44,236 nucleotides of DNA from positions 1 through 44,236 of the IMG/VR virus record IMGVR_UViG_3300005288_000093; one strand, written 5' to 3'. Shown piece after piece: positions 38,189 to 44,236 of this stretch. The translations under genes and the position numbers were made by a program. This stretch comes from a virus. Positions within the stretch are counted from its first letter, which is position 1. Each line of letters opens with the position of its first letter. The notes beneath the pieces were generated by a model, which did not search any database, was not told the origin of the DNA, and saw only the letters and a list, made by a program, of their open reading frames with translations.

Positions 38189-38619
38189 CCGAAATCGAAC
38201 GTTTCGAGGCCAAGTTCACGAAAGGCGACGGGTGCTGGAATTGGCACGCGGCGCTTGCGACTGGCGGATATGGCCATTTCTGGCTGCGCGGTCGGCCGCG
38301 GCCTGCCAGCCAAGCCAGCTACCTGCTCTACAAGGGCGCAATCGAAGGCGGCCTATTCGTTCTCCATACCTGTGACAACAGAAGGTGCGTGAACCCCGGC
38401 CATCTGTTTCTCGGAACCCTGCGGGACAACGTAGATGACATGGTGTCGAAGGGCCGTCAGGTCAAAGGCAGCGCATCGAAGAATGCAAAGCTGACGGAGG
38501 CTCAAGCCAGGGCGATCCGAGAAGACGCGCGCTCGCAAAGAAAGATAGGCGCGGCGTATGGGATCAGCCACACAGTCGTTGGACAGATCAAGGCCGGCGA
38601 ACTTTGGAGGCACGCATGA
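38185..38619 (+). CDS. HNH endonuclease with C-terminal HTH
   Basis: A 144-residue homing-type endonuclease. GDGCWNWHAALATGGYGHFW opens the HNH_3 domain, and FVLHTCDNRRCVNPGHLFLGTLRDNVDDM (about residues 59-87) has the His, Asn and His catalytic set. The C-terminal part (KLTEAQARAIREDARSQRKIGAAYGISHTVVGQIKAGELW) is a helix-turn-helix of the intron-nuclease kind. It lies between the SSB-like gene and the exonuclease and may be a selfish insertion that is nevertheless fully coupled by ATGA overlaps. Confidence 0.85.
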   Translation: MTEIERFEAKFTKGDGCWNWHAALATGGYGHFWLRGRPRPASQASYLLYKGAIEGGLFVLHTCDNRRCVNPGHLFLGTLRDNVDDMVSKGRQVKGSASKNAKLTEAQARAIREDARSQRKIGAAYGISHTVVGQIKAGELWRHA

Positions 38620-39248
38620 ACTTCAAATTTCGGGCATCGAGCCTTGGGAAGATCATGACCGAGCCGAAGAACAAGGGCGACGTGCTTTCGCAGGGCGCCA
38701 AGACGGAAATCGAGCGTTTGGCAAAGCAGTTCGTGTATGGGTACGACGAAGTTTTCACAAGCAAGCAGACCGAAAAAGGCGTGCTGGTGGAGGACGACGC
38801 CATACAACTCTACAACTCTGTTTTCTTCACCGACTACAAGAAGAACACCGAGCGCAAGACCAACGACTGGGTAACTGGCGAGTGCGACATCTTCACCGGA
38901 TCAGGGGTCATCGACATCAAGGCCCCCTGGTCGCTGGCGACGTTCCCGGCCACCGCCGCGGCCGGCATGGATAAGGACTACGAGTGGCAGGGCCGCGCGT
39001 ATCTGTGGCTCTGGGACGTTGACCAGTTCGAGATCGCCTACTGCATGGTCAGCACCCCACAGGAACTGATCGGCTACGAGCGCGAGGAAATCCACTACGT
39101 GGAGCACATCAACCCTCTGCTGCGCGTGACCCGCGTTCAGTACACGCGCGACAAGGCGCTGGAAGACCGCATCAAGTTCAAGGTCGAGTCGGCCAACGCC
39201 TATCTCGAAACCCTCATCAAGCAAATCGCCGACGAGCACGCCGGATAA
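38616..39248 (+). CDS. YqaJ/lambda-exonuclease-like recombinase
   Basis: A 210-residue PD-(D/E)xK nuclease. RASSLGKIMTEPK at the start, KGVLVEDDAIQLY with Glu59, GECDIF with Asp91 and VIDIKAPWS with Asp100-Ile-Lys102 make the metal-binding core. YEWQGRAYLWLW (about 122-133) is the usual following helix. It would degrade one strand at DNA ends and hand the other to a single-strand annealing or binding protein, probably the product of 37673. The ATG at 38616 overlaps the HNH stop. Confidence 0.85.
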   Translation: MNFKFRASSLGKIMTEPKNKGDVLSQGAKTEIERLAKQFVYGYDEVFTSKQTEKGVLVEDDAIQLYNSVFFTDYKKNTERKTNDWVTGECDIFTGSGVIDIKAPWSLATFPATAAAGMDKDYEWQGRAYLWLWDVDQFEIAYCMVSTPQELIGYEREEIHYVEHINPLLRVTRVQYTRDKALEDRIKFKVESANAYLETLIKQIADEHAG

Positions 39249-39257
39249 GGACCCACC

Positions 39258-39494
39258 ATGACCGCCCAACTTACCCCCCAGGCCCTTGAAGCTATCGGCG
39301 CTTCTGGGGAATGCACCGCTCCCATATTTCGGATGGCTCCCGGCAATGGGAGCGGGGAGTGGCCCACGAAGGAGATGGTTGACGCCGGTTTGCGCCGAAT
39401 GCTCAGCGACAAGCAGTACAGCGCGCCATGGGAAGACGTGATTTACAACATGTTCCGCGACATGATTGCGGCCGCTACGGGAGAGCATGCATGA
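39258..39494 (+). CDS. 78-residue phage accessory protein
   Basis: TPQALEAIGASGECTAPIFRM, then WPTKEMVDAGLRRMLSDKQYSAPWEDVIYNMFRDMIAAA. The second half resembles a common phage module ('T.EMv.AG...........W..my..Mi.A') that appears in several small phage genes and also in front of DUF551. Function unknown. Starts nine bases after the exonuclease stop. Confidence 0.62.
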   Translation: MTAQLTPQALEAIGASGECTAPIFRMAPGNGSGEWPTKEMVDAGLRRMLSDKQYSAPWEDVIYNMFRDMIAAATGEHA

Positions 39495-39856
39495 GCGCCG
39501 GATATTGTGGCGCCGGCGAGCGGTGCAGTTGCGCGCCAAGCGGCGATGCGCGGGCCTCGTGCAAGTTGTGGGAGGCCGACAGCACGCCGACCAAGGTCTG
39601 GGGCCTGATTGCAATGGAGAAGACGCAAGAGCCGTTGATCCAGAAGCATTGCTTCGGCGACTGCGGAAAGCTCAGCATGGCCGGCGCGATCAACGACGAG
39701 AACCTCGGGCCGCTCTGGGTTTGCTGCGAGGTCAAGTGCCCTTGGCTCGGCAAGGAAACGGACGAAGCCTATGGCAACACCATGTCTTTCGGCCGCCCGC
39801 ATGACGTGTACTTGCGCGTTCTCAGCGATACGCCGACCCAAGGAGCAGCCAAATGA
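39491..39856 (+). CDS. Cys-rich hypothetical protein
   Basis: A 121-residue protein with at least nine Cys: YCGAGERCSCAPSGDARASC (positions 6-24) and then HCFGDCGKLSM and WVCCEVKCPWLG. This argues for two or more metal sites, or redox-active pairs. I do not recognise the family. ATGA overlaps on both sides. It ends just after an AAGGAGCAGCC ribosome site for the next gene. Confidence 0.62.
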   Translation: MSAGYCGAGERCSCAPSGDARASCKLWEADSTPTKVWGLIAMEKTQEPLIQKHCFGDCGKLSMAGAINDENLGPLWVCCEVKCPWLGKETDEAYGNTMSFGRPHDVYLRVLSDTPTQGAAK

Positions 39857-40692
39857 GCCCGCTCATTCTCCACGCCCTACAGATGGCCGACATGCAACTG
39901 GCCGCATGGGAGAACGGCTACGCCTTCGACACGCACGGGCCGTCCCGCGAAGCACAGCGGCTTGTGACGGAAGCTCTCGCATCCCTGTCCACCCCTCCTG
40001 CCGCAACACCGGCAGCGCCGGGTGAGGTGACGGATGCGCAGATCGTTCAGCTACGCCGCGAAACAATGCTGGAGGCACATCAGCCGCGTGCTTCTGATTT
40101 GGCATTCGCCCGCGCGCTGCTCGCCCTCTCCAACCCCGCGCCCGTGGCAGCGCCTGCGCCATTCGTCAGCGATGAAAAGATACGGGACGCCTACAACGCT
40201 GCGCAAGAGCAAGCCCTGAAATGCGGCCAGGGGTTCTCTCATGCCTGCATGCAGGGATTCCGCGCCGTGCTGGCCCTCGCAGCGCCTGCGCCAGCTTCGG
40301 AAGCGGTGGCGCAAAGTGGGCATGCTGTCATCGAGGCCGCGTTGCTGAAGGCCGCAAAGAACGACCCATCCAATTCACCGATTGGTCTTTGGGGTGCGGC
40401 TGCTGTTGCCTACCAAATGGGACTCGCTGCAGCGTACCAGCATGCGCTCGAAATGATCCCCACCCCAGGCGATAGCGCCGATGCGCCCGTGCAGCAGGCG
40501 GCCATGAGCATCGAAGAAGAGCGCGCAGCGTTTGAATCGACCATGGCGAAGCGCTCGCCGGGCTGCGACTTTCACCGCTTCAACAAGGACAACTATTCCA
40601 ACCGCTTTACGCACAACGCATGGGACGGCTGGCTGGCCCGCGCCGCACTCAAGGGCGAGCAGCCTGCAGAGCGGAAGGATGGTGCAGCATGA
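39853..40692 (+). CDS. 279-residue modular accessory protein
   Basis: The protein is made of several short modules separated by Ala/Pro linkers (PPAATPAAPGEVTDAQI, NPAPVAAPAPFVSDEKI). FVSDEKIRDAYNAAQEQALKCGQGFSHACMQGFRAVLAL is one unit, and the C-terminal FESTMAKRSPGCDFHRFNKD...NAWDGWLARAAL another that is common at the ends of phage accessory proteins. It looks like a fusion of repeats of the type found singly in nearby small genes. No enzyme motif is present, so the function is unknown. Confidence 0.62.
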   Translation: MSPLILHALQMADMQLAAWENGYAFDTHGPSREAQRLVTEALASLSTPPAATPAAPGEVTDAQIVQLRRETMLEAHQPRASDLAFARALLALSNPAPVAAPAPFVSDEKIRDAYNAAQEQALKCGQGFSHACMQGFRAVLALAAPAPASEAVAQSGHAVIEAALLKAAKNDPSNSPIGLWGAAAVAYQMGLAAAYQHALEMIPTPGDSADAPVQQAAMSIEEERAAFESTMAKRSPGCDFHRFNKDNYSNRFTHNAWDGWLARAALKGEQPAERKDGAA

Positions 40693-40877
40693 GCACGCGC
40701 AAGGCCTTCACGCCACAGGAACTGCGCGAGTTGGCCGATGAGCCCCTTGACGCATTCCACCCTCATCTGATTGACACGATGCGCGGCGCACTGAGATTTT
40801 GCGCGGACGTGATCGATGCAGCGAATCTGGCTTTGCAGCCTGTAGAGCCCTCGGGCAGCGAGCGGGGGGAGGTGTGA
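40689..40877 (+). CDS. 62-residue hypothetical protein
   Basis: A helical acidic protein: FTPQELRELADEPLDAFHPH, then MRGALRFCADVIDAANLAL. It overlaps the previous gene by ATGA and shares a base with the next start (TGATG at 40875-40879). No family is recognised. Confidence 0.55.
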   Translation: MSTRKAFTPQELRELADEPLDAFHPHLIDTMRGALRFCADVIDAANLALQPVEPSGSERGEV

Positions 40878-41077
40878 TGGCCGGCGAAGCATTCTTCATC
40901 TGGTGCGAAATCGTCTGCCGCAGTTGCTCAGGAACCGCTCCCGGGCAATTCACACTGGGAGCCATCCCCAGAGCGGCACTCAAGAAGAGCGCCCTGGAGG
41001 ACGGCTGGAAGTTTGCCCATGGCGAAACCTTCTGCAGTGCCAAATGCCTGCGCGAGTTCGAGGAGCAACAAGCATGA
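40877..41077 (+). CDS. 66-residue zinc-finger-like protein
   Basis: VCRSCSG near residue 15 and FCSAKCLREF near the end place four Cys as two CxxC/CxxxC pairs about 40 residues apart, suggesting a small zinc ribbon. GGAGGTG precedes ATG 40877. Function unknown; such ribbons in early phage operons often contact nucleic acid or host polymerase, but this is inference. Confidence 0.62.
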   Translation: MAGEAFFIWCEIVCRSCSGTAPGQFTLGAIPRAALKKSALEDGWKFAHGETFCSAKCLREFEEQQA

Positions 41078-41121
41078 ACACCGCCCCGAAGCTGCCCGAT
41101 GGCTTGGGGGGAGCATCGTGA
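41074..41121 (+). CDS. 15-codon coupling micro-gene
   Basis: The reading frame MNTAPKLPDGLGGAS begins in an ATGA overlap with the zinc-finger gene (41074-41077) and ends in a GTGA overlap with the HNH-AP2 gene (41118-41121). It may be a remnant of a longer gene whose middle was lost when the endonuclease arrived, or a short peptide whose translation feeds ribosomes to the GTG start. Confidence 0.45.
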   Translation: MNTAPKLPDGLGGAS

Positions 41122-41600
41122 GCGCGATCACGCCCGAGCGGCTTCGAAGTCTGCTCGACTACTGCCCCAATAGCGGCTTGCTCACATTCCGCGTCAGCAA
41201 GGGAAGAAAGCCGGCCGGGTCCGTCGCGGGAACAAAGAATTTCTATGGGTACATCGCCGTCATGCTCGATGGCCGTCTCTATCGCGCCCACCGCTTGATT
41301 TGGCTTCATGTGCATGGGGAATGGCCTGATCAGATCGACCACATCAACGGCGTTCGCGACGACAACCGTCTGTCCAATTTGCGCTCGGTGCCGCTCAAGG
41401 TCAACAATCAAAATTATCGCAAGCCACGAATCGATTCCGCCTCTGGAATCCAAGGCATAACAGCCAGAGGGTCCAAATGGCAGGCCCAACTCACCGTTGA
41501 TGGGAAGAACCATTGGTTGGGTAACTTTCCCACTCGGGAGATGGCGCATCAGGCTTACTTAGAAGCCAAAAGGCAACTTCACGAGGGATGCACGCTATGA
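41118..41600 (+). CDS. HNH-AP2 homing-type endonuclease, GTG start
   Basis: A 160-residue protein. LIWLHVHGEWPDQIDHINGVRDDNRLSNLRSV (about residues 60-91) is the HNH_3 catalytic part, with the His and Asn residues in place. GITARGSKWQAQLTVDGKNHWLGNFPTREMAHQAYLEAKRQLH (about 113-155) is an AP2 DNA-binding domain. This fusion is typical of mobile phage endonucleases. It starts at GTG 41118 behind the 15-codon gene and may have inserted into the operon between the zinc-finger gene and the DUF4224 gene. Confidence 0.88.
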   Translation: MSAITPERLRSLLDYCPNSGLLTFRVSKGRKPAGSVAGTKNFYGYIAVMLDGRLYRAHRLIWLHVHGEWPDQIDHINGVRDDNRLSNLRSVPLKVNNQNYRKPRIDSASGIQGITARGSKWQAQLTVDGKNHWLGNFPTREMAHQAYLEAKRQLHEGCTL

Positions 41601-41824
41601 CCATAGTCCTTTCCAATGAAGAGATCATCCAACTCACAGGCTATCGTTTGGCCACTATGCAGCTCGACCGGCTGCGCAAGGACGGCTTCTACCGTGCCCG
41701 CATGGGGCGCCGCGGCGTCGTCCTGGAGCGCTCGCACTATCTCGCCATCACTGGCGGCCAAGACGTGGCGCCAACTACGCAGCGTAAAGTCGCCAACCTT
41801 TCCCACCTGAGGCCAGCCACATGA
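41597..41824 (+). CDS. DUF4224 protein, candidate excisionase
   Basis: A 75-residue protein. LSNEEIIQLTGYRLATMQLDRLRKDGFYRARMGRRGVVLERSHYL (about residues 5-49) is a DUF4224 winged-helix-like domain, usually encoded just before phage tyrosine integrases. It may act as the excisionase that steers the integrase towards excision. ATGA joins it to the endonuclease before it and to the integrase after it (41821-41824). Calling it an excisionase is inference from position. Confidence 0.75.
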   Translation: MTIVLSNEEIIQLTGYRLATMQLDRLRKDGFYRARMGRRGVVLERSHYLAITGGQDVAPTTQRKVANLSHLRPAT

Positions 41825-42915
41825 TCCGCTCGCGCGCAAACCCTGACGGCCTGCCGTTCCGAGTGTACGAGCGCTACGGTGCACGGGTGTACAGCATCGG
41901 CTACAAGTTGCCCTCAGGCCGCTGGGCATACAAGTACCGCTGTAAGGTCGAGGACGCCAACCAGATCCGCAAGCTGCGCCGGCAGGCCATTGAGGAATCG
42001 ACTCGGGTTGTGCACGACGCGCCCGAGGGCGGCTTCAAAGGGCTGGTTGATGCGTGGTTCGTGCACCAGGCCGAGCTTCCGACCACCGACGCCACGAAGC
42101 GAGCCGACAGCACCATTGCGGAGAACAAGCGCGAGGCTGCCATGCTCACCAAGGCGTGGGGCCACTTTGAGGTGGAGGAAATCACCGCCAAGATGGGCAT
42201 TGACTACCTGAAGGCATGCAAGAAGACGCGGCCCCTCAAGGGCAACAAGGAAATCTCTCTCGCGCGGCTGATCATGCAGCACGCCATTGGCCTCGGGATG
42301 ATCGAAACCAACCCGCTGAACGACATTGAGCGGAACAAGGTGGTGGAGGTGAAGAAGCGCTACGTCACGCACGAGGAAATGACGCTGGCCGTGGAGATGG
42401 GCCGGAAGTTTGGCGGGGCGCGCCTGATCGTCGCCCTGGCGCTGAAAACGGCGTGGCTGTGCGTGCGCCGGTCGTTCGAGGTCCGGCAGATCAAGCGCGA
42501 GTCCGTGACGCCCTCGGGCATCCTCTGGACCGACTCAAAGAGCAAGACCAAGCCGACGATCCTGATCGAGTGGTCGCCGGAGTTGTCGGCCACGATCTAT
42601 GAGGCGATGGAGGTGAAGCGCAACGCGGACGCCGGCACCATGTACCTGTTCGGCAATCTTCGCGGCGAGCCTTACACGAAGGGCGGATGGAAGGCGATGC
42701 TCGACGATCTGATGCGCGAATGCGTGCTGGAGGCGAAGCGCCGGAAGATGCCGTTCCAGAAGTTCTCGCTGCAGGACTGCCGGCCCAAGGGGGTTACGGA
42801 CAAGCTGGAACGCGGCGACACCGACACCAAGGACGCAACCCTGCACAGCTCGGACGCGATGATTGCACGGCACTACGACCGGACACGGTCCAAGAAGGCT
42901 ACGCCTGCGGGATGA
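41821..42915 (+). CDS. int: Tyrosine integrase
   Basis: A 364-residue tyrosine recombinase. An N-terminal arm-type binding region (to about 70) is followed by a core-binding domain (about 72-170) and the catalytic domain. The first catalytic Arg is in AWLCVRRSFEVRQIKR (216-217), Lys lies in DSKSKTKP (about 240-244), the second Arg in LQDCRPKG (Arg321, with Gln318 where His is usual), His342 in LHSS and the nucleophile Tyr352 in ARHYDRT. It would recombine attP at 43803-43852 with a host tRNA-Asp gene. Its stop overlaps the methyltransferase start. Confidence 0.92.
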   Translation: MIRSRANPDGLPFRVYERYGARVYSIGYKLPSGRWAYKYRCKVEDANQIRKLRRQAIEESTRVVHDAPEGGFKGLVDAWFVHQAELPTTDATKRADSTIAENKREAAMLTKAWGHFEVEEITAKMGIDYLKACKKTRPLKGNKEISLARLIMQHAIGLGMIETNPLNDIERNKVVEVKKRYVTHEEMTLAVEMGRKFGGARLIVALALKTAWLCVRRSFEVRQIKRESVTPSGILWTDSKSKTKPTILIEWSPELSATIYEAMEVKRNADAGTMYLFGNLRGEPYTKGGWKAMLDDLMRECVLEAKRRKMPFQKFSLQDCRPKGVTDKLERGDTDTKDATLHSSDAMIARHYDRTRSKKATPAG

Positions 42916-43595
42916 TGAATGAACTACACCTCTTTGCAGGAGCGGGCGGCGGAATCCTCGCCGGCCAACTTCTTGGACATCGATGCATTGGAGCCGTCGA
43001 ACGAGAGCCGCGCGTCCAATCCATGCTGCTTGCCAGACAAAGGGACGGGAGTCTTCCCGCGTTCCCAGTCTTCAGCGACATTCGAACTTTCGACGGTAGA
43101 CCCTACCGCGGCCGAGTTGACATCGTGGCTGGCGGGTTTCCCTGCCAGGCCTACAGCGGAGCATCTCGAGGACGCTCGGTGGCTGAAGACCTCTGGCCGG
43201 AAATGCTCCGGGTCGTGGCAGATGTCGCTCCCAGGTACGTCTTTGCCGAGAACGTCGCGCGCAAAGCCATCGACGCAGCAGCCGACGACCTTGAAGCGCT
43301 GGCTTACTCCGTCCGCTGTATGGCGCTTTCCGCGTCAGACGTGGGTGCTGACCACATTCGGCAGCGATACTGGCTTCTTGCACACGCCGACGCACACGGC
43401 AAATTACGCATGCCGGTCGATGCAGAAGTGGCCCAATTGCCGCGAGTACGTCCGGGTGTTTGGCAAACCGAGCCCGACGAACCACGAATGGCTGATGGGA
43501 TGGCCCATCGGATGGACCGCATCGAGGCCACTGGAAACGGACAGGTTCCGCTCGTGGCTGCGACTGCATTTCGACTGTTGATGGAGGCAATGTGA
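42912..43595 (+). CDS. C5 cytosine-specific DNA methyltransferase, compact
   Basis: A 227-residue enzyme starting ATGATG at 42912 over the integrase stop. Motif I is LFAGAGGG (7-14), motif IV GGFPCQAYSG with catalytic Cys78, motif VI FAENV with Glu113, motif VIII IRQRYWLLAHAD, and motif X GNGQVPLVAATAF (208-220). Only about 45 residues separate motifs VIII and X, so the target-recognition domain is minimal and the target site cannot be predicted. No restriction enzyme partner is present. It probably protects phage DNA from host restriction. The 42919-43581 frame overlaps it almost entirely. Confidence 0.9.
   Translation: MMNELHLFAGAGGGILAGQLLGHRCIGAVEREPRVQSMLLARQRDGSLPAFPVFSDIRTFDGRPYRGRVDIVAGGFPCQAYSGASRGRSVAEDLWPEMLRVVADVAPRYVFAENVARKAIDAAADDLEALAYSVRCMALSASDVGADHIRQRYWLLAHADAHGKLRMPVDAEVAQLPRVRPGVWQTEPDEPRMADGMAHRMDRIEATGNGQVPLVAATAFRLLMEAM
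42919..43581 (+). CDS. Overprinted frame inside the methyltransferase gene
   Basis: An open frame of 220 codons, offset by one base from the methyltransferase. It starts NYTSLQERAAESSPANFLDI and ends with TNHEWLMGWPIGWTASRP followed by LETDRFRSWLRLH. I recognise both ends from phage proteins annotated as hypothetical or methyltransferase-linked. The C-terminal stretch reads over the same DNA as motif X of the other frame. Long antisense or offset frames are common in this GC-rich genome, so openness alone proves little. The claim rests on the recognisable motifs. Confidence 0.4.
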   Translation: MNYTSLQERAAESSPANFLDIDALEPSNESRASNPCCLPDKGTGVFPRSQSSATFELSTVDPTAAELTSWLAGFPARPTAEHLEDARWLKTSGRKCSGSWQMSLPGTSLPRTSRAKPSTQQPTTLKRWLTPSAVWRFPRQTWVLTTFGSDTGFLHTPTHTANYACRSMQKWPNCREYVRVFGKPSPTNHEWLMGWPIGWTASRPLETDRFRSWLRLHFDC

Positions 43596-43864
43596 AGAAG
43601 CCGACCTATGCGCAGCTACTGGTGGCAGCGAACACCGTGGCGTGCGGATACGACGGAGTTGAGGGCGGCCATGATGCATGGGTAGACGCGCTCCGTGTGG
43701 TCGAACTGGCAAACTCATATTCCAAAGTTCGCAAATCAGATTCCAAAAACCAGAATGGGCTAGCAACCGAAGCTGCTAACCCATTGATTTCTAAAGAGAA
43801 TCTGGCGGAGTGGACGGGACTCGAACCCGCGACCCCCGGCGTGACAGGCCGGAGCCAGAAGTGA
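43592..43864 (+). CDS. Small gene reading into attP, GTG start
   Basis: A 90-residue frame starting at GTG 43592 (GTGA overlap with the methyltransferase stop). The first 45 residues (PTYAQLLVAANTVACGYDGV, then HDAWVDALRVVELANSY) look like a genuine small helical phage protein. The end, EWTGLEPATPGVTGR, is the translation of the tRNA-Asp complement in the attP core, not a protein domain, and the last three codons lie beyond the core. On integration this end should be replaced by host sequence. Confidence 0.6.
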   Translation: MKKPTYAQLLVAANTVACGYDGVEGGHDAWVDALRVVELANSYSKVRKSDSKNQNGLATEAANPLISKENLAEWTGLEPATPGVTGRSQK

Positions 43865-43955
43865 ATAGCCACGCGTGTTCCGCCCGTTCTGGATATTCCA
43901 ACAACGCGCCAAATCTGGCCGCGCTTCCCTCTGAAGGCTCGACGCCTATTCCAAC
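43718..43955. other. attP: attP region: four arm-type boxes around the core
   Basis: TATTCCAAA (43718-43726), GATTCCAAA (43739-43747), TATTCCAAC (43894-43902) and TATTCCAAC (43947-43955) lie in the same orientation, two on each side of the tRNA-derived core. The pattern suits arm sites bound by the integrase N-terminal domain. Apart from the end of the small gene at 43592, the stretch from 43865 to 44024 holds no gene. Confidence 0.6.
43803..43852 (-). other. attP core: 3' part of tRNA-Asp(GUC)
   Basis: Read on the minus strand, the 50 bases run from the 5' side of the anticodon stem (CCGGC, loop CTGTCAC with anticodon GTC, GCCGG) through the T arm (GCGGGTTCGAGTCCCGT) to CCACTCCGCCA. The 5' half of the tRNA (D arm and acceptor 5' strand) is absent, so this is not a working tRNA gene. 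It lies downstream of the integrase. Integration would rebuild the host tRNA 3' end. Confidence 0.9.
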
Positions 43956-43981
43956 GATTCCGAGGCCCACCGGCCACCCCC

Positions 43982-44236
43982 TGGCGCGGGCTGCGCGTCG
44001 GTATATCTGAAGTGAGGATTGAGAATGGACAACGATGCGTTCATGGCTGCCGGGGGAGCCGGCAAAACTTTCGCCTTCGCCAAAGCGCCAGCACCTCTGG
44101 CCTCATTACCCTTCGGCATCATCGACCCGGACTATGCTCGCTACTACACGCTGATCCGCACAACCGCTTGGCAGTGTGGCTACGCCATCGGCCTGCACGG
44201 CTCGTTCACCAGAGACCTTGACCTGATCGCCGCGCC
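43982..44236. repeat. Right copy of contig-end repeat (circular closure)
   Basis: A 255-base near copy of positions 1-254 (see the left copy for the five differences). Upstream of it is the attP region, so in the circular molecule attP is followed by the gene at 43. Confidence 0.9.
44025..44236 (+). CDS. Second copy (partial) of the nucleotidyltransferase-like gene
   Basis: Same gene as 43-474, cut by the window end after 70 codons. It reads GGAGKTF where the left copy has GGDGKTF. ATG 44025 has the same leader, with one more base between GAGGATT and the start. In the real circular genome this and the left copy are one gene; the differences point to two variants. Confidence 0.75.
   Translation, partial: MDNDAFMAAGGAGKTFAFAKAPAPLASLPFGIIDPDYARYYTLIRTTAWQCGYAIGLHGSFTRDLDLIAA

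Noticed and set aside
43803-43852. Functional tRNA gene
   Set aside because: Only the part from the anticodon stem to CCA is present. The D arm and 5' acceptor strand are missing, as expected of an attP core.
43810-43855. Protein motif EWTGLEPATPGVTGR as a domain
   Set aside because: This peptide is the translation of the tRNA complement and commonly appears as an annotation artefact near tRNA genes.
1-44236. CRISPR array, rRNA, insertion sequence or retroelement
   Set aside because: No regularly spaced repeats, ribosomal RNA stretches, transposase or reverse transcriptase motifs were seen on either strand.

Overview
The window is best read as the complete circular genome of a temperate, short-tailed (podovirus-type) phage of a high-GC betaproteobacterium, probably a member of the Burkholderiales. 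It carries no host gene. The first 254 bases recur at the right end (43982-44236) with five differences, so the contig closes on itself and the unit genome is about 43.98 kb. A 50-bp 3' part of a tRNA-Asp(GUC), read on the minus strand at 43803-43852 just downstream of a tyrosine integrase, marks the attP core. The head genes (portal, capsid staple, Bbp19-like, scaffold, major capsid, Bbp16-like cement protein) and the T7-like tail and internal-virion genes resemble Bordetella phage BPP-1 and its relatives. No reverse transcriptase or other diversity-generating retroelement part is present.

Layout. (1) 33985 down to 849, leftward: a Cro-like regulator, three tiny single-pass membrane proteins, a probable weak terminator, an HTH regulator, replication genes (an initiator-like gene carrying seven iterons, and a DnaB-type helicase), RusA-like and Ref-like nucleases, small and large terminase, portal, head genes, a terminator, two fibre/appendage genes, gp11- and gp12-like tail tube proteins, three internal virion proteins including a lytic transglycosylase and a 2094-residue polyvalent protein, a beta-helix tailspike, and the lysis cassette (holin, small membrane protein, GH24 endolysin, a 26-codon Cys-rich micro-gene, Rz/Rz1). 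(2) 34067-35155, rightward: a repressor without a peptidase domain, one unknown gene and one membrane protein, closed by a strong terminator. (3) 35298 rightward through 43864 and across the circle junction to 845: about 25 small coupled genes, including an SSB-like/YqaJ exonuclease recombination pair, two HNH endonucleases, a DUF4224 protein, the integrase and a C5 cytosine methyltransferase.

Regulation. The leftward and rightward promoters are copies of one 41-bp module. In each, a 13-bp palindrome (TAGCGAATCGCTA type) fills the spacer between -35 and -10 and a second lies 22 bp upstream. The repressor encoded between them presumably silences both. Almost all genes are joined by ATGA, GTGA, TTGA or TGATG stop/start overlaps.

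Most notable points: the methyltransferase region appears to encode recognisable phage sequence in two frames; the gene before attP is predicted to exchange its C-terminus on integration; the initiator gene contains an iteron origin candidate; a leaderless cro-like start is likely; and several micro-genes would be missed by ordinary gene callers.
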